A stretch of 43,428 bases of DNA, taken from positions 1 through 43,428 of the forward strand of contig WJMT01000043.1 of NCBI GenBank assembly GCA_014727835.1, given 5' to 3'. Under the pieces are notes generated by a model. It ran no database searches and was not told the DNA's origin. It saw nothing but the letters and a program-made list of their open reading frames with translations. The position numbers and the translations under genes are program-made. Source of the DNA: Candidatus Aminicenantota bacterium. Its GTDB lineage: Bacteria > Acidobacteriota > Aminicenantia > Aminicenantales > Aminicenantaceae. Within the stretch, counting starts at the first letter, position 1; the number at the start of each line of letters is the position of its first letter. This document shows, piece after piece, positions 24,928-32,161 of the stretch.

Positions 24928-25578
24928 TCATTTTTGGGCCAGTGTTTTTGCCAGTTTGGCTGCAGACATCGCGTTTTCCGCGTACCCGTCTGCTCCGATG
25001 TCCTGGGCCCATTTTTTATTGACAGGTGCTCCTCCCACCAGTACCTTGAATTTTCCATAAAGGTTTTTGGATTTGAGCATTTTGATCATATCTTTTTGTT
25101 TGAGCATAGTGGTGGTCAAAAGAGAAGAGACACAGATAAAGTCCGCCTCTTCGTTCTCTGCTTTTTGGATAAACTCTGATATTTTAACGTCTGCCCCCAG
25201 GTCCTTTACATCAAACCCATTGGCAGACAAAAGAGAAGCAACCAGGTTTTTTCCAATATCGTGAATATCTCCTTCAATGGTTCCAATGATCACGGTTCCC
25301 AGAGACTTGGCCTTCAGATTCTTTTTTTCCAGTTCCGGCTGAAAAAGAGACATGACCGCTTTCATGCTTTCTGCGCTGGTGATGAGTTCGGGAAGAAAAT
25401 ATTCTCCCTTTTCCCACAGGTTTCCGGCCTCCTGGATCCCGGGTACAAATCCCTCTTCAATGACGTCATTTAAGTTCAGGTCATCCTCAACTGCTTGCCG
25501 CGCGAGTTTTTGAGCCTTTTCTTTGTCTCCTTTCACAATGGCTTGCTTCATTTGTGATAATCGGTTTTTTTCAATCAT
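24928..25578 (-). CDS. Methyltransferase corrinoid-binding protein (MtbC/MtgC-like)
   Basis: A 216-residue protein. Residues 1-90 are the four-helix cap (KGDKEKAQKLARQAV...FVPGIQEAGNLWEKGEYFLPELITSAESM). Residues 92-216 are the Rossmann-like B12 domain, with the D-x-H-x-x-G motif at 104-109 and His106 as the axial cobalt ligand, then SSLLTTTM and VGGAPV. It carries the methyl group between a substrate methyltransferase and an acceptor methyltransferase. The ATG at 25578 is chosen over a GTG six bases upstream because AAGGAG sits five bases before it. It lies between galK and the MttB-like gene on the same strand. Confidence 0.93.
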   Translation of the reverse strand: MIEKNRLSQMKQAIVKGDKEKAQKLARQAVEDDLNLNDVIEEGFVPGIQEAGNLWEKGEYFLPELITSAESMKAVMSLFQPELEKKNLKAKSLGTVIIGTIEGDIHDIGKNLVASLLSANGFDVKDLGADVKISEFIQKAENEEADFICVSSLLTTTMLKQKDMIKMLKSKNLYGKFKVLVGGAPVNKKWAQDIGADGYAENAMSAAKLAKTLAQK

Positions 25579-25606
25579 AAACACTCCTTACTCAGATTAT
25601 TTTCAT

Positions 25607-26764
25607 TCAGATGACATGGGTTCCTTTTTCGATTTTGACTTTGTAGATCCCAGGCTTTTTTTTGTATTCATGGGAGTAGGCCTGGCTGATTTGTTCATTC
25701 AGTTCTTTGAGTTCGTCTTGTTTGATGAGATTGATGGTGCATCCCCCGAAACCGCCTCCCATCATTCGAGAGCCCAGCACACCGGACTGATTGCGTGTGT
25801 ATTCCACTAAAAAATCAAGCTCCGGACAGCTCACTTCATATTCTTTTTGAAGTCCGTAATGGGTCTGGTACATCTTGTTTCCAAAGGACTCCAGGTCCCG
25901 GATTTCCAGATCCCTGCAGGCAGACAGCAGTCTCTCGTTCTCTTCGACAACATAATGACAGCGTTTGTAGAGAACCGGGTCCATACGGGTCTTAGATGAA
26001 TTCAGCATTTCAGATGTGATATCTCTCAGGCTTCGGATATGCGGATGATGTTGTTTCAAAAAACGAACACCTTCTTCACATTGGTTTCTGCGTCTGTTGT
26101 ATTCAGAGGAAGCCAGAGAATGAGAGACGCGAGTATCATACAGCACAAGACAGACTCCTTTGAATTCAAAAGGATAATATTCATGTTCCAGAGAGCGGCA
26201 GTCGAGTTTTACGACTTTTTGAGGTTCTGCAAAAATATTGGTGAATTGATCCATAATCCCGCATTGAACACCCACGAATTCATTTTCAGCTTTTTGGGAC
26301 AGCTTCACCAGGTCTAATGGAGCAAGGTCCCATTCAAAAAGAGTGTTTAAAGAAAAGGCCAATCCAGCTTCAATGGCCGCTGACGAAGACATTCCTGCAC
26401 CAATGGGAATATTCCCTCCAAACACGCAGTCAAATCCCGGCACCTTCAGTCCCTGCTGATTCAGCTGGTCTATGACGCCCAGTAGATAGTGAGACCATTG
26501 GGGATTGTTTTTTTTCAAATGAGTGTTTTGGACCTCAATCTCTTCTTCCATATCCACAGATAGGATCCGGATCAAATCAAGGTTATTGGGAGAGACGGCA
26601 AAGACAATGGCTCTATCCACAGCAGCAGGAAGTACAAATCCCTCATTGTAATCCGTGTGCTCTCCAATGAGGTTCACCCTTCCCGGAGATCGGACCAGGA
26701 GAGGTTCTGTCTGGAATCTTTTTTTGAATCGATCAGATACTGTCTCTATTATTTTTTGAGTCAT
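25607..26764 (-). CDS. galK: Galactokinase
   Basis: A 385-residue GHMP kinase, normal length for GalK. The galactokinase signature GRVNLIGEHTDYN is at 28-40, the ATP-binding GHMP motif IPIGAGMSSSAA at 119-130, the catalytic aspartate in CGIMDQF at about 172, and the third GHMP motif MMGGGFGGC near 342. It phosphorylates galactose to galactose-1-phosphate in the Leloir pathway. The other Leloir genes are not here. It sits between a SatD-like gene (76 bases upstream) and the corrinoid gene (28 bases downstream), an odd mixture for a sugar kinase. No clear ribosome site is visible, but the start fits the family. Confidence 0.95.
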   Translation of the reverse strand: MTQKIIETVSDRFKKRFQTEPLLVRSPGRVNLIGEHTDYNEGFVLPAAVDRAIVFAVSPNNLDLIRILSVDMEEEIEVQNTHLKKNNPQWSHYLLGVIDQLNQQGLKVPGFDCVFGGNIPIGAGMSSSAAIEAGLAFSLNTLFEWDLAPLDLVKLSQKAENEFVGVQCGIMDQFTNIFAEPQKVVKLDCRSLEHEYYPFEFKGVCLVLYDTRVSHSLASSEYNRRRNQCEEGVRFLKQHHPHIRSLRDITSEMLNSSKTRMDPVLYKRCHYVVEENERLLSACRDLEIRDLESFGNKMYQTHYGLQKEYEVSCPELDFLVEYTRNQSGVLGSRMMGGGFGGCTINLIKQDELKELNEQISQAYSHEYKKKPGIYKVKIEKGTHVI

Positions 26765-26840
26765 AGGAATGCAAACACTGAAATATCATAACAGAGGGAG
26801 AAAAGTCAAATCATCTCTTGATAATACGAAGCAAATTAGG

Positions 26841-27473
26841 TCAATTTTGGTTGAGATTGAGGAGGACGTGTTTGAGGGCTTTGTATTCACTGATTTGCAG
26901 TGTCTTTCTTCGTTTCCATATTTGACTCCTGTTTTTTCTATGCTTTATTGCCACTTCTTCATTGTTTTCTGTTTGCAGCATATCTGAAATCAAAGGAAAG
27001 TCTTTTTGATTCCATGAGGAAGAGATGGAATCCAGAACCATAAATAAATTATTGAGCTGGTCACACAGATGTTCGGGTTGAAGATAAAACAGGATCCGAT
27101 TATGGCTGCTTTTTTTTTGATTGAGTGCTTTTCTTGCCTGAGACACACCTTCTCCCATCAATTGTGAAGATGTTTTCTTTTGGATAGGTGTGGAGATGGC
27201 TCCGTTCAGGATGACATAGGACAAATCAAAAGCAACATTCCATTCAACTATGGTTTCTTCAAGGCAAAATACAGAATGAATGCATGCTTGGAGCGAAGAA
27301 GGGACTCCCAGAAACTCATGATCAATGGTGACCGAAAAAGGAGATAGAAGATCGGATCTGAGTTTCTTAGAACAGGATGAGGTCAGGGTCTTGAGAACAT
27401 TTTGGTATTCTTCAAAGTATTGAGGAGGGACTTGAGGAATTTGTCCTATCATTATCAAATGAGCCTCATTCAT
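26841..27473 (-). CDS. SatD-family-like protein with C-terminal HTH
   Basis: A 210-residue protein that looks like a divergent SatD-family member. The opening strand HLIMIGQIPQVP matches the place of the usual ..IGDIxGSR motif, and VTIDHEFLGVPSS the place of GDEFQG; both have lost key residues. A later block QLMGEGVSQARKAL matches the family's DGPAFHRAREAL region. The last 40 residues (KNRSQIWKRRKTLQISEYKALKHVL) look like a helix-turn-helix. SatD proteins have no firmly established role. The predicted transcription start falls almost at the ATG, so it may be translated from a leaderless message; an alternative ATG at 27452 has GAGG 11 bases before it but would cut the first strand. Confidence 0.5.
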   Translation of the reverse strand: MNEAHLIMIGQIPQVPPQYFEEYQNVLKTLTSSCSKKLRSDLLSPFSVTIDHEFLGVPSSLQACIHSVFCLEETIVEWNVAFDLSYVILNGAISTPIQKKTSSQLMGEGVSQARKALNQKKSSHNRILFYLQPEHLCDQLNNLFMVLDSISSSWNQKDFPLISDMLQTENNEEVAIKHRKNRSQIWKRRKTLQISEYKALKHVLLNLNQN

Positions 27474-27480
27474 GTATCAT

Positions 27481-27509
27481 ATAATATGAAACAAACGAAA
27501 AATAGTCAA
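27481..27509 (-). promoter_or_regulatory. Sigma-70-type promoter for the satD-like/galK/corrinoid/MttB run
   Basis: On the minus strand TTGACT (27509-27504) and TATTAT (27486-27481) are exactly 17 bases apart, each matching five of six consensus positions. The predicted start is about 27474, immediately next to the ATG at 27473. A forward-strand TATAAT at 27520-27525 in the same intergenic region may serve the divergent NYN gene but lacks a clear -35 element. Confidence 0.55.
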
Positions 27510-27645
27510 AATAAAATGATATAATTTATGTTTCAGTATATCTGATACATCAGCACAAATCATCAGTTATTAAAAAAAATGAACTTTGTATTTATTGCTG
27601 ATTAAATGTAAAATAGTTGAAACTAAGGAGAAAAAAGAGAAAAAA

Positions 27646-28407
27646 ATGGCAAAAAAAATAAAACAAACCAGTGAAAGACGAATTGCTTTGCTTATTGACG
27701 GGGATAATGCTAGGCCTCGATTGATTGGAAAAATACTGACCGAAGCAGGAAAACACGGGTCAGTCACGATCCGGCGTATCTATGGGGACTGGACCACTTC
27801 AAATATGAAAGGATGGAAGAGTTCTTTGAACAATGCTGCGATCCAGCCTATACAGCAGTTCAGATACACTGTAGGAAAAAATGCAACAGACAGTGCTATG
27901 ATCATAGATGCTATGGATATCCTTAATAATACGCTTGTAGATGGATTCTGCATTGTGTCCAGTGACAGTGATTACACCAGGCTGGCCACCCGGATCCGTG
28001 AAGAAGGAATCTTTGTACTGGGAATCGGGAAAAAAACAACCCCTAAGGCATTCATCAATGCCTGTAATATTTTCATTTACACGGAAAACCTAGCACCAAG
28101 AACCACTCCCAAAAAAAAGAAAACAAACAAGATAACCAAAAAATCTACAGAAAAAGTCAAATCCCTGGATCCTGTCCCTCTTCTAAAGGGAGCTTTTGAC
28201 ATGGCTCTTCAGGAAGACGGATGGGCGAATTTAGCCACCATGGGATTTTATCTGCATCAGCTGGACCCCAGTTTTGACCCAAGGACTTATGGTTACAAAC
28301 AGTTGTCCCAGCTTATAAAAGCTCATTCCAAACTGTTTGAAATGAAGTTTAAAGAAGAAGACGGGGCTACTCATGTTTATGTCAGGCTCAAGGAAAAGCC
28401 TGAATAG
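27646..28407 (+). CDS. NYN-domain (LabA/DUF88) protein with C-terminal LOTUS/OST-HTH domain
   Basis: A 253-residue protein. Residues 10-145 form an NYN/PIN-like nuclease domain: RIALLIDGDNARP (first acidic site), KNATDSAMIIDAMD (second) and FCIVSSDSDYTRLATRIRE (third), so the catalytic acidic residues are intact. A lysine-rich linker follows (about 150-172), then an OST-HTH/LOTUS domain, LKGAFDMALQEDGWANLATMGFYLHQLDPSF...YGYKQLSQLIKAHSKLFEM, thought to bind RNA. The architecture suggests an RNA endonuclease; the target is unknown. The ATG at 27646 is used; AAGGAG at 27625-27630 is 15 bases away, rather far. The gene heads a co-directional run into the GH127 gene. Confidence 0.88.
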   Translation: MAKKIKQTSERRIALLIDGDNARPRLIGKILTEAGKHGSVTIRRIYGDWTTSNMKGWKSSLNNAAIQPIQQFRYTVGKNATDSAMIIDAMDILNNTLVDGFCIVSSDSDYTRLATRIREEGIFVLGIGKKTTPKAFINACNIFIYTENLAPRTTPKKKKTNKITKKSTEKVKSLDPVPLLKGAFDMALQEDGWANLATMGFYLHQLDPSFDPRTYGYKQLSQLIKAHSKLFEMKFKEEDGATHVYVRLKEKPE

Positions 28408-28429
28408 TTCAAGTTAGGAGGGAAGCCGT

Positions 28430-30412
28430 ATGAACAGCAGCATTCGTCTGTTTGGTCTCATTTTAATGGGTCCTGTTATCATTTTATCGCTTGCAGGATG
28501 CAAAAAAAGTGTTTCAAAGGATTATGAAATAAAGCCTGTCCCATTCACTCAGGTCCAGGTCACGGATTCGTTTTGGCTTCCCAGGATGGAGACCAACCGG
28601 ACCGTCACGATTCCGTTTGCATTCCAAAAATGCGAACAGACCGGCAGGATAGAGAACTTTGAAAAAGCCGGCGGACTCGCCAAAGGTTCATTTGAAGGGA
28701 TCCGGTACAATGACTCTGATGTCTATAAGATCATGGAGGGAGCCGCCTATTCCCTGACTCTGCGACAAGATGCGGAATTGGAACAATACATGGATAAACT
28801 CATAGAAAAGATTGCTGCAGCTCAGGAACAAGACGGGTATCTGTATACAGCAAGGACGATTGACCCGGAAAAACCGCCTCCCGGTGCTGGAAAGGAGCGG
28901 TGGTCCAATCTGGGCTCCAGTCACGAGCTCTATAATGTGGGGCACATGTATGAGGCAGCGGTGGCTTATTATCAAGCCACAGGCAAAAGAAAATTCCTGG
29001 AAACAGCCCTAAAAAATGCAAATTTCATTGCCGAGATCTTTGGTCCGGACAAAAGACAAGGATTTCCAGGACATCAGGAGATCGAGATCGGTCTGGTGAA
29101 GCTTTTTCGTGTGACCGGAGAAGAAAAATTTCTCCAATTGGCCAAATTTTTTTTAGACCAAAGAGGCCGGATCGAACACACCAAAAAATTTCCAGAGGAT
29201 TCCCCGTTTTCCATTTATAATAAAGACTGGTATCTCCAGGCCCACAAACCGGTCATTGAACAGCAAGAGGCTGTGGGTCATGTGGTCCGGGGCATGTACA
29301 TGTTTTCAGGAATGGCTGATGTAGCAGCTCTAACCGGAGATGAGGATTTTATTCAGGCCATTGACCGGATTTGGGACAATGTTGTCTCCAAAAAGATTTA
29401 TATCACCGGAGGAGTGGGAGCCAGCCGGAGAGGAGAATCTTTTGGAGAGAATTATGTGCTTCCCAACAGAACAGCTTACAATGAAACCTGTGCTGCGATC
29501 GGAAATATATTCTGGAATCACCGACTTTTTTTGCTGCACGGTCAAGCTAAGTATATGGATGTGCTGGAGCGAACTCTGTACAATGGATTCTTATCCGGAA
29601 TTTCTTTGAGCGGAGATCGATTCTTTTATCCCAATCCTTTAGAGTCAGACGGTGAGTACAAATTCAATCAGGGAGAAGCCACTCGAAAACCATGGTTTGA
29701 CTGTGCGTGCTGTCCCGGCAATATCTCCCGTTTCCTTCCTTCGTTTCCCGGTTATGTGTATGCACAGACGCAGGATTCTATCTTTGTCAATCTCTATGTG
29801 GGAAACAAAGTTGTTCTCGAGAGAGACAAAAAAAACAAGGTCCGGATCACCCAAGAAACTCATTATCCCTGGGAGGGATATATCAAAATCACTCTGGAAC
29901 CAGAAAAACCAGATGAGTTTGCCATGCACTTAAGAATTCCCGGATGGGCGCGGAATGAAGCTGTTCCCGGCTCTCTGTATTCTTTTGTTCAGATCACAGA
30001 GGAAGTCCCTGTTTTGAAAGTCAACGGAGAACAAGTGGAATTGGATGGGGATGCAGGATATGCCCGGATCTCTAAGACTTGGGAAAAAGGAGATGTCATT
30101 GAACTGGAACTTCCCATGCCTGTAAGACAGATCGCTGCCCATGAAAAAGTTGAGGCAGACAGAGGAAAAGTCGCGTTTCAAAGAGGTCCTTTGCTGTTTT
30201 GTTTTGAAGGAGTGGACAATAACGGACATGTGCTTGACCGTATGATCAAACAGGATGCGGATTTCCACGTAGAGTTCAAACCGGATTTGCTGAACGGAGT
30301 TCCCACCATCAGAACGCAAGATCGCAACAGTGAACCCTTGATTGCCGTCCCTTATTATGCCTGGTCTCACAGGGGAGTGGGGGAGATGGCAGTGTGGATG
30401 AAAATAGAATAG
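28430..30412 (+). CDS. GH127-type lipoprotein (beta-L-arabinofuranosidase family, DUF1680)
   Basis: A 660-residue protein with a lipoprotein signal (LSLAGC, Cys at about 24). An (alpha/alpha)6-barrel catalytic domain runs through about 480, followed by beta-sandwich domains. The GH127 zinc-thiolate site is recognisable: Glu352 and Cys354 in YNETCAAIGN, and Cys427 and Cys428 in DCACCPGN, where Cys427 corresponds to the nucleophile of HypBA1. The block GESFGENYVLPN precedes them. GH127 enzymes remove beta-L-arabinofuranose; relatives act on other sugars. AGGAGG lies eight bases before the ATG. The 22-base gap after the NYN gene and the 7-base gap to the dehydrogenase suggest one operon. Confidence 0.92.
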   Translation: MNSSIRLFGLILMGPVIILSLAGCKKSVSKDYEIKPVPFTQVQVTDSFWLPRMETNRTVTIPFAFQKCEQTGRIENFEKAGGLAKGSFEGIRYNDSDVYKIMEGAAYSLTLRQDAELEQYMDKLIEKIAAAQEQDGYLYTARTIDPEKPPPGAGKERWSNLGSSHELYNVGHMYEAAVAYYQATGKRKFLETALKNANFIAEIFGPDKRQGFPGHQEIEIGLVKLFRVTGEEKFLQLAKFFLDQRGRIEHTKKFPEDSPFSIYNKDWYLQAHKPVIEQQEAVGHVVRGMYMFSGMADVAALTGDEDFIQAIDRIWDNVVSKKIYITGGVGASRRGESFGENYVLPNRTAYNETCAAIGNIFWNHRLFLLHGQAKYMDVLERTLYNGFLSGISLSGDRFFYPNPLESDGEYKFNQGEATRKPWFDCACCPGNISRFLPSFPGYVYAQTQDSIFVNLYVGNKVVLERDKKNKVRITQETHYPWEGYIKITLEPEKPDEFAMHLRIPGWARNEAVPGSLYSFVQITEEVPVLKVNGEQVELDGDAGYARISKTWEKGDVIELELPMPVRQIAAHEKVEADRGKVAFQRGPLLFCFEGVDNNGHVLDRMIKQDADFHVEFKPDLLNGVPTIRTQDRNSEPLIAVPYYAWSHRGVGEMAVWMKIE

Positions 30413-30419
30413 CAGCCAA

Positions 30420-31397
30420 GTGACTGTACTGGTAACCGGAGCATCCGGACACATCGGAGCAAATCTCACCAGAGAACTGCTCAGACAAAAAAGACCCACC
30501 CGTGTTCTCATCCATAATGACGCCAGAGGAGTAAAAGGCCTGGACTTGGAAATCAAAAAAGGAGACATTTTGGATTATCCCAGTTTGATCCGGGCCGTTA
30601 AAGGCTGTGATGTGGTCTATCATCTGGCAGCAAGAATTTCCATTGTGGGTGACCGGAAAGGTCAGGTGCGTCAGACCAATGTCAGAGGGACTCAAAATAT
30701 AATCAAAGCATGCCTTCAGAACCGGGTCAAGCGCCTGGTCCATTTCAGTTCTATTCATGCCTACTGTGCCTTTCCATTGGACCAACCCATAGATGAAACC
30801 CGGCCTTTTTCTGATTCCAGCTCTCCTGTGTATGACTGTTCCAAAGCAGACGGTACAAAAGAGATCCTGGAAGCTGCAAAGACAGGACTGGATGCTGTGG
30901 TCATCTCACCAACCGCTGTGATCGGTCCGAACGATTTTGGGCCGTCACGAATGGGGAAGGTCTTGATGAAGCTGTATCATCAGAAATTCATTGCCTTGAT
31001 CAATGGGGGATATGACTGGGTGGATGTCCGTGATGTGGTCAGAGGAGCGCTTCGGGCTGAAAAAGAGGCGGAATCCGGCAGTCAATTCATTCTTTCCGGA
31101 CACTGGCGTTCCATCCTTCAGATTGCTGAGATAGTGAGAGAATTGAGAGGAATCAAGCCCCCTCGTTTCACAGCACCCATATGGATGGCCCGCCTGGCAG
31201 CTCCTTTTTCTGAACTCTGGGCCCGGATCCGTAAAACAAATCCTCTGTTGACCACAGAAGCGTTGAAAGCGCTTGAAACACACCGTTTCATCTGCCGCAC
31301 CCAGGCTGAGGATTCACTGGACTATCACCCGCGGCCTCTTAAACAGACCATTCAGGACACACTGGAATGGTTTGATAACAAGGGGATGCTGGATTGA
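30420..31397 (+). CDS. Extended SDR, 3beta-HSD / dihydroflavonol-reductase-like NAD(P)-dependent epimerase/dehydrogenase
   Basis: A 325-residue protein starting at GTG. The nucleotide-binding motif T-G-A-S-G-H-I-G is at 6-13, followed by GDILDYPSLIRAVKGCDVVYHLAA, and the catalytic Tyr-x-x-x-Lys in YDCSKADGTKEIL. The C-terminal half (DVRDVVRGALRAEKEAESGSQFILSG) places it in the 3beta-hydroxysteroid-dehydrogenase / dihydroflavonol-4-reductase branch of atypical SDRs rather than among sugar-nucleotide epimerases. It probably oxidises or reduces a secondary alcohol. It begins seven bases after the GH127 stop and its stop overlaps the start of the 5-alpha-reductase gene, so the two are very likely co-translated. 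Substrate unproven. Confidence 0.85.
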   Translation: MTVLVTGASGHIGANLTRELLRQKRPTRVLIHNDARGVKGLDLEIKKGDILDYPSLIRAVKGCDVVYHLAARISIVGDRKGQVRQTNVRGTQNIIKACLQNRVKRLVHFSSIHAYCAFPLDQPIDETRPFSDSSSPVYDCSKADGTKEILEAAKTGLDAVVISPTAVIGPNDFGPSRMGKVLMKLYHQKFIALINGGYDWVDVRDVVRGALRAEKEAESGSQFILSGHWRSILQIAEIVRELRGIKPPRFTAPIWMARLAAPFSELWARIRKTNPLLTTEALKALETHRFICRTQAEDSLDYHPRPLKQTIQDTLEWFDNKGMLD

Positions 31398-32155
31398 AAG
31401 AAGCCCTTTGGTTCCATTGGATCTTATTGATCTGGACCGGACTGGCTGTTGCGGTTTGTGTGGTTCTTTTGTTTTTAAACGCTCCCTATGGTCGGTATAC
31501 CCGGAGAGGATGGGGACACACCATCAATCCCAAATGGGGATGGTTCCTTATGGAATCTCCGTCCCTGGTTTTGCCTTTGGTCTTTTTTTTCACCAGTTCC
31601 AGGCCCCAGGACATCACTGCTGTTCTCTTTTTAGCCATGTGGGAAGCTCATTATATTCAGCGGACTCTGGTCTTTCCATTGGTGATGAAAAAAAGTCCTT
31701 ATCAGATGCCTCTTCTGGTTATGTTTCTAGCACTTTTTTTCAATATCATCAACAGCAGTCTTAACAGCCGCTATCTGTTTGTTCTGGCACAACCCTATGG
31801 AATCGATTGGCTTCTGGATTGGCGGTTCATTGGAGGCGCTGTTCTTTTCTTTAGCGGCTTAGTTATTAACATCCACTCAGACAGCATCCTCAGGAGCCTG
31901 AGAAAACCCGGTGAAACTGCTTATAAAGTCCCGCAAAAAGGACTTTTCCGATATGTCTCTTCACCCAATTATTTTGGTGAGATCATGGAATGGTTTGGCT
32001 GGGCAGTGGCCACCTGGTCCCTTCCGGGAGCTGCATTTGCCCTGTGGACTGTGGCCAACCTCGCACCCCGGGCTCTGGCCAATCACAGGTGGTATCAGAA
32101 GACATTTTCCCATTATCCTCCAAAGAGAAAAGCTTTGATTCCTTTTCTATTCTAG
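31394..32155 (+). CDS. 3-oxo-5-alpha-steroid 4-dehydrogenase (steroid 5-alpha-reductase) family membrane protein
   Basis: A 253-residue multi-pass membrane protein, the same length as human SRD5A1/2. The C-terminal half carries the family's NADPH/substrate-site signature: INIHSDSILRSLRKPGE, then YVSSPNYFGEIMEWFGWAVA, LAPRALANHRWY and RKALIPFLF at the very end; the HYIQRTLVFPL block lies earlier. By recall these closely match human SRD5A1. Family members reduce the delta-4 double bond of 3-oxo steroids or the alpha-isoprene unit of polyprenols. The start is TTG, overlapping the preceding stop as TTGA, which points to translational coupling with the dehydrogenase. A bacterial substrate is not known from the sequence. 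Confidence 0.9.
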   Translation: MKEALWFHWILLIWTGLAVAVCVVLLFLNAPYGRYTRRGWGHTINPKWGWFLMESPSLVLPLVFFFTSSRPQDITAVLFLAMWEAHYIQRTLVFPLVMKKSPYQMPLLVMFLALFFNIINSSLNSRYLFVLAQPYGIDWLLDWRFIGGAVLFFSGLVINIHSDSILRSLRKPGETAYKVPQKGLFRYVSSPNYFGEIMEWFGWAVATWSLPGAAFALWTVANLAPRALANHRWYQKTFSHYPPKRKALIPFLF

Positions 32156-32161
32156 ATTTTT

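Noticed and set aside
24604-25179. A 191-codon plus-strand frame across the MttB-like/corrinoid junction
   Set aside because: It is antisense to two genes with recognisable motifs, and its product resembles nothing.
27586-27645. A TTG start extending the NYN protein by 20 residues
   Set aside because: The extra residues are AT-rich and non-conserved, and the internal ATG at 27646 fits the family start.
29930-30785. Two long minus-strand frames opposite the GH127 and SDR genes
   Set aside because: Both are mirror frames of well-supported coding sequence, with no family features and no ribosome site.
31273-31764. A 163-codon plus-strand frame across the SDR/5-alpha-reductase junction
   Set aside because: It is out of frame with both genes, whose motifs are continuous in their own frames; a shadow.
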